Source of the DNA: an uncultured Blautia sp.
GTDB lineage: Bacteria > Bacillota > Clostridia > Lachnospirales > Lachnospiraceae
NCBI GenBank assembly: GCA_946629475.1
Contig: CAMOXX010000080.1
Span: 1-10,761 of the forward strand
Reading direction: 5' to 3'
DNA length: 10,761 nucleotides
Made by a program: the position numbers and the translations under genes. The notes under the pieces were generated by a model. The model searched no databases. It saw only the letters and a list, made by a program, of their open reading frames with translations, and was not told the DNA's origin. Shown one piece after another: positions 6,965 through 10,761 of the stretch. Each line of letters starts with the position of its first letter. Positions within the stretch are counted from its first letter, which is position 1.

Positions 6965-7603
6965 TTATGATAGTCCGGCCAGGCTGCGGATCCAGGCAAG
7001 CGCGTATTCCTCGTTCTTGCTGTAGCCCACCAGGCCGACGTAAACAGGTTCATAGTAAAAACCAAAATCTTCATATGCCGGGTGTCCCGGTTCCAGAACC
7101 AGGAAATCCCCGTCCAGATGTACGTTGTCTCCGAGTGTTTCGCCCTCAAGCTTTTCGCTCAGGCTGCTGAACAGTGCAGTGCCGCCGGCAGTATCCGTCG
7201 TTTTTTCCGGCATCAGGATGACATCAACCTCGTAACCCTGAAGCATCGCAACAAAGGCCATCTGGGAGTTGTAGTCAAATTCTCCGGTCTCGGGATCTGA
7301 CATGATGGTCCGAATCAGGCCGACCTCCTCATATTTGCCGCTTCCGCCGATGATCTCCTTTATTTCACCGGTCACATCGTCCGGAAGAGTCTGATCACAG
7401 CTGATCGCCATTATGCCGAGAATCTGCTGCTTTTTCATGTTCTCCATCCAGTCCTTCACGGCAAACAGCAGAAGGATAACCCCTGCTGCCACTGCCAGAA
7501 CCCACTTGTAATACATGAAAAAGTATTCTGCCTTCTGGGAAAATGTCATCGTTTTGAATCGTTTTTTTGTCTCTTCCCTTATTCGCCTTGTCTCGTCATC
7601 CAA
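6965..7603 (-). CDS. Unrecognised single-pass membrane protein, first gene of the SPFH-larBC operon
   Basis: I do not recognise this family. With the proposed start it is 212 aa: a charged N-terminal cytoplasmic segment (DDETRRIREETKKRF), one membrane segment at about 33-50 (WVLAVAAGVILLLFAV), and an acidic, mostly extracytoplasmic C-terminal domain of about 155 residues with no visible catalytic motif. The longest open frame starts with GTG at 7612 and ATG at 7609, but AAGAGGTGAT covers those codons. This leaves TTG at 7601-7603 as the start with a good 8-nt spacing from the GAGG core. It ends 14 nt before the SPFH start, so co-expression is near certain. In Bacillus the comparable first position is held by PspA; this protein shows no PspA-like coiled coil and is not a homologue by eye. 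Confidence 0.7.
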   Translation of the reverse strand: MDDETRRIREETKKRFKTMTFSQKAEYFFMYYKWVLAVAAGVILLLFAVKDWMENMKKQQILGIMAISCDQTLPDDVTGEIKEIIGGSGKYEEVGLIRTIMSDPETGEFDYNSQMAFVAMLQGYEVDVILMPEKTTDTAGGTALFSSLSEKLEGETLGDNVHLDGDFLVLEPGHPAYEDFGFYYEPVYVGLVGYSKNEEYALAWIRSLAGLS

Positions 7604-7611
7604 AAGCATCA

Positions 7612-7617
7612 CCTCTT
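7612..7617 (-). promoter_or_regulatory. Ribosome binding site implying a TTG start at 7603
   Basis: AAGAGG continues into TGAT, so the sequence follows the full anti-Shine-Dalgarno complement with one mismatch. It would leave only 2 nt before the ATG at 7609 and overlaps the GTG at 7612, but it gives 8 nt to the TTG at 7603. The ATG at 7609 remains an alternative. Confidence 0.55.
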
Positions 7618-7634
7618 CATTTCCTGCGGTTCTT

Positions 7635-7657
7635 CAGCACATGTTCACCGGGTGCTG
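7635..7657 (-). repeat. Inverted repeat in the operon leader
   Basis: CAGCAC and GTGCTG form perfect 6-bp arms around an 11-nt spacer, inside the leader of the SPFH-larBC operon and just downstream of its expected transcription start near 7664. It could be an operator half-site pair or a short leader hairpin. The arms are short, so this is only suggestive. Confidence 0.35.
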
Positions 7658-7670
7658 CACAGTTACTTTT

Positions 7671-7699
7671 ATTTTACAATACCTGGAATGAACCTGCAA
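7671..7699 (-). promoter_or_regulatory. Probable promoter of the SPFH-larBC operon
   Basis: On the minus strand, -10 TAAAAT (7671-7676, one mismatch to consensus) follows a weak -35 TTGCAG (7694-7699) at exactly 17 nt. Transcription would start near 7664, about 60 nt before the first start codon. The poor -35 box suggests modest expression or help from an activator. The match to a SigW-type promoter (AAC and CGTA boxes) was looked for and not found. Confidence 0.5.
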
Positions 7700-7713
7700 G
7701 CAAATAAAACAGC

Positions 7714-7742
7714 TTGACGGAAAATAATGCAGATGATATAAA
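7714..7742 (+). promoter_or_regulatory. Promoter of prs
   Basis: The -35 box TTGACG (7714-7719) and -10 box TATAAA (7737-7742) are 17 nt apart, with an extended TGA just before the -10. Transcription should begin near 7749, leaving a leader of only about 20 nt that holds AAAGGAGG (7755-7762) 6 nt before the ATG. There is no room for a riboswitch or attenuator. Confidence 0.85.
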
Positions 7743-7768
7743 TAAAGTGCAGCGAAAGGAGGATTCTC

Positions 7769-8935
7769 ATGGCAAATATAGAACTGCTTGCAAAATCAAT
7801 GCCGGTCGCTCCCATCCGCATTGCGGCACTTGCCGGATGCAGGGATCTTGCCGTTGAGGTGGACCAAAAGCTTGTGCAGTACCGCAAGGAGCTTTCCTCT
7901 CACAGGTATCAGGATACCATCCCGCAGGGATATTATGAAAAATCTTTTCTGGTGGACTGTGACTGTCCGCGCTTTGGAACCGGGGAAGGCAAAGGCCTGA
8001 TCAATGAGTCGGTCAGAGGAATGGATTTATTCATTATGGTGGATATCACCAACTACAGCCTCACCTACAATGTGTGCGGCCATGAGAACCATATGTCGCC
8101 CGACAATCATTATCAGGATCTGAAGCGCATCATATCCGCCGCAACCGGAAAGGCACGCCGGATCAATGTTGTTATGCCTTTTCTTTATGAAGGCCGTCAG
8201 CACCGCCGCAGCAAGCGTGAATCGCTGGACTGTGCCATCGCTCTCCGCGAAATGAACAACATGGGCGTATCCAACATCATCACCTTCGATGCGCATGATC
8301 CGAGGGTCCAGAACTCGATCCCTCTGATCGGCTTTGACAACTTTTTCGCCACTTATCAGTTCTTAAAGGCTCTTGTCCGGAATGTTGATAATTTTAAAAT
8401 TGACAACGATCATCTGATGATTATCAGTCCTGACGAAGGCGCCATGTCGAGGGCGGTCTACTTTTCAAATATTCTCGGCGTGGACATGGGAATGTTCTAC
8501 AAGCGAAGGGATTATTCCACCGTCGTGAACGGAAAAAACCCGATCGTCGCCCATGAGTTCCTCGGAGATTCGGTAGAGGGCAAGGATGTCATCATCATCG
8601 ATGATATGATCAGTTCCGGTGAAAGCATGCTGGATGTGGCACGCCAGATCAAGGAAAGAAAAGCAAACCGGGTATATATCTGTACTACATACGGACTGTT
8701 TACCGAGGGACTTGATAAATTTGACGAGTACTATGAAAAAGGCTGGATCGACAAAGTAATCACCACCAACCTGAATTACAGACCGCCGGAACTGCTCACA
8801 CGGCCCTATTATCTCGAAGCCAACATGAGCGAGTATCTGGCAAGCATCCTGGATATTATCAACCACGATGTTTCCGTTGAAAAAGTACGGTCGTCCAACG
8901 AAAAGATCATGACACTGATGGAAAGCATCAAGTAA
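7769..8935 (+). CDS. prs: Ribose-phosphate pyrophosphokinase (PRPP synthetase), long form
   Basis: The enzyme transfers pyrophosphate from ATP to ribose 5-phosphate to make PRPP, the precursor for purines, pyrimidines, NAD, His and Trp. The 388-aa product is about 70 residues longer than the common form (about 315). It carries extra N-terminal sequence and segments such as DCDCPRFGTGEGKG (63-76). Recognisable sites are MPFLYEGRQHRRSKRES (136-152, the ATP-contact loop, usually RQDRK), FDAHDPRVQ (173-181, usually DLHxxQIQ), SPDEGAMSRA (220-229) and the PRPP-binding loop VIIIDDMISSGESM (274-287). These substitutions fit a known clostridial long subgroup, and the essential Asp pair is kept. AAAGGAGG lies 6 nt before the ATG. 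It is transcribed alone, divergent from the SPFH operon, and ends in a strong terminator. No second prs is visible in the window, so whether this is the only PRPP synthetase cannot be told. Confidence 0.93.
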   Translation: MANIELLAKSMPVAPIRIAALAGCRDLAVEVDQKLVQYRKELSSHRYQDTIPQGYYEKSFLVDCDCPRFGTGEGKGLINESVRGMDLFIMVDITNYSLTYNVCGHENHMSPDNHYQDLKRIISAATGKARRINVVMPFLYEGRQHRRSKRESLDCAIALREMNNMGVSNIITFDAHDPRVQNSIPLIGFDNFFATYQFLKALVRNVDNFKIDNDHLMIISPDEGAMSRAVYFSNILGVDMGMFYKRRDYSTVVNGKNPIVAHEFLGDSVEGKDVIIIDDMISSGESMLDVARQIKERKANRVYICTTYGLFTEGLDKFDEYYEKGWIDKVITTNLNYRPPELLTRPYYLEANMSEYLASILDIINHDVSVEKVRSSNEKIMTLMESIK

Positions 8936-8975
8936 AAGCAGGGGGCACAACGGCCCCCTGCTTTTTACTTGATGC
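8925..8975 (+). terminator. Long bidirectional terminator between prs and pgeF
   Basis: The core stem GCAGGGGGC (8938-8946) and GCCCCCTGC (8953-8961) is perfect around a 6-nt loop and is followed by TTTTT. The flanks also pair: the arms extend to 8925-8946 and 8953-8975, 22 against 23 nt with a single extra T. The left arm covers the last prs codons and the stop. On the minus strand the stem is followed by TTTT, so the same element should stop the converging pgeF transcript. Confidence 0.93.
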
Positions 8976-9019
8976 CTGCAGCGCGAAAAGTCCCGCGCCC
9001 GTGCAGGCTTGCCTGCAGG
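8974..9019. repeat. GC-rich nested inverted repeats beside the terminator
   Basis: GCCTGCA (8974-8980) pairs with TGCAGGC (9002-9008), and inside it GCGCG (8981-8985) pairs with CGCGC (8994-8998), leaving a 3-nt bulge. GCAGGC/GCCTGC (9003-9016) and the palindrome GCCTGCAGGC (9010-9019) overlap the right arm, so alternative folds compete. No T-run follows on either strand. It probably adds structure at the pgeF mRNA 3' end; no known element was recognised. Confidence 0.5.
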
Positions 9020-9027
9020 CGGGCGAA

Positions 9028-9885
9028 TCATTTAATCTGCAGGAATGCGGCCAGGTTGCCCCTCTGATTCCCGCTCTTCCGGTGGGAATAGAGAATTCCG
9101 GGGTTGCACGATGTGCACAGGCCCGCAGTTTCGATATGGCCGGGGCGGATTCCTGCTTCTATGAGGATGCGGCGGTTGGCTTCCCACAGACTGAGCTGAT
9201 ATTTCCCGTTTTCCTTCTTGTATAATACGTTTTCCTGATGGTCCGGAAACATCGCCGCGAAAATCTCCGCGACATCGGCGCTCACTTCATAACAGTCAAA
9301 GCAGACTGACGGCCCGATTCCGCACAGAATGTCTGCAGGATCGCTTCCAAAGGCCTCCTGCATCCTGCGGACCGTCACCTCACCGATTTTTCCGGCAGTT
9401 CCTCTCCATCCGGAATGGGAAAGCCCGATCACGCGGCGGACAGGGTCCGCAAAAAACAGGGGGACACAGTCCGCGTAGAACGTCGCCAGGGTTACCCCCG
9501 GTGTATCTGTGACCATCCCATCCACATCGTGAAACAGCTTCGGTCCTGTGATTCCGCTTCCGCAGTCCGCCTTCCCGACAAGCCGCACATTCGTTGTGTG
9601 AGTCTGATCAGAAAGAACCAGGCTCTCAGGCGAAAACCCGATCGCGGCACCGATCCGGCGGAAATTCTCATGCACGGAAAGAGGATCATCCCCTCTTGTA
9701 AAGCTGAGGTTCATCGAAGTGTAGCAGCCCGTGCTGACCCCTCCCAGCCTGGTGCTGAATCCATGGCAGAAACAGCCCGCCTCTTCGATGGCCGGAAAGG
9801 AAAGCCACGGGATCTCATCCCTGCAGTTGACCTTCATCCCCTGCTTATTGCGGTACCACTTCATTTTTTCAAATACAGCGTCCAC
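9028..9885 (-). CDS. pgeF: PgeF/YfiH, peptidoglycan editing factor (multicopper-oxidase-like family)
   Basis: The 285-aa product belongs to the YfiH/DUF152 family. The Escherichia coli member removes wrongly incorporated L-Ser-containing muropeptide precursors, and relatives have purine nucleoside (adenosine deaminase/phosphorylase) or laccase-like activity. Conserved boxes are CHGFSTRLGGVS (40-51), SDQTHTTNV (92-100), YADCVPLFFADP (137-148), GLSHSGWRGT (154-163) and CTSCNPGILYSHR (257-269). The metal/active-site residues His96, Cys140 and His157 are all present, with the Cys-His spacing of 17 seen in E. coli. The frame is open to 9957, but the GTG at 9885 is chosen because GGAGG lies 7 nt before it and the yraN stop is only 4 nt upstream; an alternative ATG is at 9837 (Met17). 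Transcribed with yraN and rnhB, it ends at the bidirectional terminator after prs. Family is certain, substrate is not. Confidence 0.93.
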   Translation of the reverse strand: MDAVFEKMKWYRNKQGMKVNCRDEIPWLSFPAIEEAGCFCHGFSTRLGGVSTGCYTSMNLSFTRGDDPLSVHENFRRIGAAIGFSPESLVLSDQTHTTNVRLVGKADCGSGITGPKLFHDVDGMVTDTPGVTLATFYADCVPLFFADPVRRVIGLSHSGWRGTAGKIGEVTVRRMQEAFGSDPADILCGIGPSVCFDCYEVSADVAEIFAAMFPDHQENVLYKKENGKYQLSLWEANRRILIEAGIRPGHIETAGLCTSCNPGILYSHRKSGNQRGNLAAFLQIK

Positions 9886-9889
9886 TTTT

Positions 9890-10249
9890 TCACCTCCGCT
9901 CCTCATAGGCATTCTGAATCCAGGTAATCCTGCTGCCATCAAATCCAACCACATCAAAACGGCAGGGAATATCGACAGATCTCCGGTACTTTGTCAGATA
10001 ATAAAGCGCAACTCTCCGAATGACAGCCTGTTTCCGTGCGTCTACCGCTTCGACGGAGTATCCGGAGCCTTTGAACCTTCGATATTTGATCTCCACAAAA
10101 ACAAGCACGTTTCCATCCATCGCGATCAGGTCGATCTCTCCCTGTCTGCACCTGAAATTTCGCTCCAGAATGACAAGGCCCTGTCTTTCCAGCCATTCTG
10201 CCGCGGCAGATTCATATTTTCCGCCTTCAAGACGCTTATTTTCTTTCAG
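9890..10249 (-). CDS. yraN: YraN family (UPF0102) nuclease-like protein, non-canonical start
   Basis: YraN proteins are small endonuclease-fold proteins of unsettled function, often next to rnhB. Read from the CTG at 10249 the product is 119 aa, the normal family length. It shows GGKYESAAAEWLERQG, then ILERNFRCRQGEIDLIA and VFVEIKYRR, which supply the Glu-Ile-Asp and Glu-x-Lys residues of the nuclease fold, and AVDARKQ further on. The conserved region starts well upstream of the first ATG (10120), which would remove the GEIDLIA motif. In frame there is no ATG, GTG or TTG between the stop at 10253-10255 and this conserved part, so a CTG start, with a weak GAGAG 7 nt upstream, is the best guess. 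Alternatively one A is missing from the AAAA run (10251-10254); restoring it would join the frame to an ATG at 10263. It lies 45 nt after rnhB and 4 nt before pgeF. Confidence 0.85.
   Translation of the reverse strand: MKENKRLEGGKYESAAAEWLERQGLVILERNFRCRQGEIDLIAMDGNVLVFVEIKYRRFKGSGYSVEAVDARKQAVIRRVALYYLTKYRRSVDIPCRFDVVGFDGSRITWIQNAYEERR
9893..9897 (-). promoter_or_regulatory. Ribosome binding site implying the GTG start of pgeF
   Basis: GGAGG, overlapping the last yraN codons, stands 7 nt before the GTG at 9885. The yraN stop TGA lies between them, 4 nt from the GTG, so the two genes are probably translationally coupled. Longer starts at 9957 or 9954 would overlap yraN by about 65 nt and lack such a site. 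Confidence 0.75.
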
Positions 10250-10294
10250 ATTTTATCTCTCATTTCATCATTATGTGTAGGTATCTTCTGTTTT

Positions 10295-10761
10295 TTATAA
10301 AAATCCATGGATAAATGTCCGCCGATGAATCGGACAGGGTCCGTACTCACGGATGGCAGCTATGTGTTCGGCCGACCCGTATCCTTTGTTTGAACTGAAG
10401 CCATACTGCGGCATCTGCCTGTCATACTCGCACATCATACGGTCTCTTGTAACTTTTGCCACAATGCTCGCGGCGGCGATAGAGACGGATTTTGCATCCC
10501 CCTTTATGATCGGAACCTGCATGATGTCTATCCCCGGAATCCGTACAGCATCATTCAGAAGGACCTGCGGCACAACGTCAAGCTGCGAAACCGCGTCCCG
10601 CATTGCCTCGTAGGTCGCCTGAAGTATGTTGATCTCATCAATTCTCTCATGGCTCCGCATACCGATCCCGACCGATACAGCCTTCTCCAGGATGATGGAA
10701 CTGAGCTCCTCGCGCTTTGCGGCCGCCAGCTTTTTGGAATCGTTCAGATACAGAATGTCAC
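10295..10761 (-). CDS. rnhB: Ribonuclease HII, 5' end cut by the window
   Basis: RNase HII cleaves RNA in RNA-DNA hybrids and starts removal of single ribonucleotides from DNA. The visible 155 residues are the C-terminal part: DSKKLAAAKREEL, then a GIGMRSHERIDEINILQATY segment, LLNDAVRIPG with a catalytic Asp, IIKGDAKSVSIAAASIVAKV with the late catalytic Asp, and SNKGYGSAEHIAAI near the end. The frame runs without interruption off the right edge; an internal ATG at 10660 is not the start. About 60 N-terminal residues are missing, including the first catalytic Asp-Glu of the DEAGRG motif. It is the first visible gene of the rnhB-yraN-pgeF group. Confidence 0.95.
   Translation of the reverse strand, partial: DILYLNDSKKLAAAKREELSSIILEKAVSVGIGMRSHERIDEINILQATYEAMRDAVSQLDVVPQVLLNDAVRIPGIDIMQVPIIKGDAKSVSIAAASIVAKVTRDRMMCEYDRQMPQYGFSSNKGYGSAEHIAAIREYGPCPIHRRTFIHGFL

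Noticed and set aside
7749..7768. A riboswitch or attenuator controlling prs
   Set aside because: The leader from the likely start to the ATG is only about 20 nt, too short for one.
8465..9031. A 188-codon minus-strand frame opposite the end of prs
   Set aside because: It runs through the strong terminator and lies antisense to a conserved enzyme.
9954..10196. An 80-codon minus-strand frame inside yraN
   Set aside because: It is out of frame with the conserved YraN sequence, which reads clearly in the neighbouring frame.

Overview
The window looks like chromosomal DNA of a Gram-positive Clostridia member, most likely Lachnospiraceae. The reasons are the strong AGGAGG-type ribosome binding sites, the sigma-A type promoters, the rnhB-yraN-pgeF gene order, a long-form PRPP synthetase of the type I associate with clostridia, and an SPFH/zinc-ribbon/TPM membrane module of Bacillus YdjGHI type. 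This taxonomic call rests on family recognition, not on a search. No insertion sequence, tRNA, rRNA, prophage gene or CRISPR array was seen.

Layout. (1) At 55-1134 (minus) is a membrane protein whose N-terminal half resembles a SipW/archaeal-type signal peptidase that has lost both catalytic residues, followed by a long charged cytoplasmic tail. It has its own near-consensus promoter at 1209-1237. (2) Six tightly spaced minus-strand genes occupy 1325-7603 and are probably one operon read from a promoter near 7671-7699. In transcription order they are an unrecognised single-pass membrane protein, an SPFH protein with two C-terminal zinc ribbons, a double-zinc-ribbon protein with a C-terminal membrane anchor, a TPM-domain membrane protein, larB and larC. 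(3) prs (7769-8935, plus) is transcribed divergently from its own promoter and ends in a strong, unusually long bidirectional terminator. (4) At 9028-10761 (minus) lie pgeF, yraN and the 3' part of rnhB, a second operon converging on prs.

How the genes fit together. The SPFH, zinc-ribbon and TPM proteins match the set known from Bacillus subtilis as YdjI, YdjG and YdjH. There they sit beside PspA, and the two membrane proteins bring the soluble partners to the membrane. Here no PspA is present and an unknown membrane protein takes the first position. The same transcript appears to continue into larB-larC, two of the three genes for the nickel-pincer nucleotide cofactor; larE and larA are not in the window. 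LarC carries an exceptionally long His-rich tandem-repeat insert.

The most useful second looks are the dead signal-peptidase-like protein, the coupling of the SPFH module to larBC, the strong hairpin between the ribosome binding site and the start of the TPM gene, the missing canonical start codon of yraN, and the 22-bp inverted repeat that covers the prs stop codon. Several starts were moved from the longest open frame using ribosome binding sites: 1134, 2869, 7603 (TTG) and 9885 (GTG).
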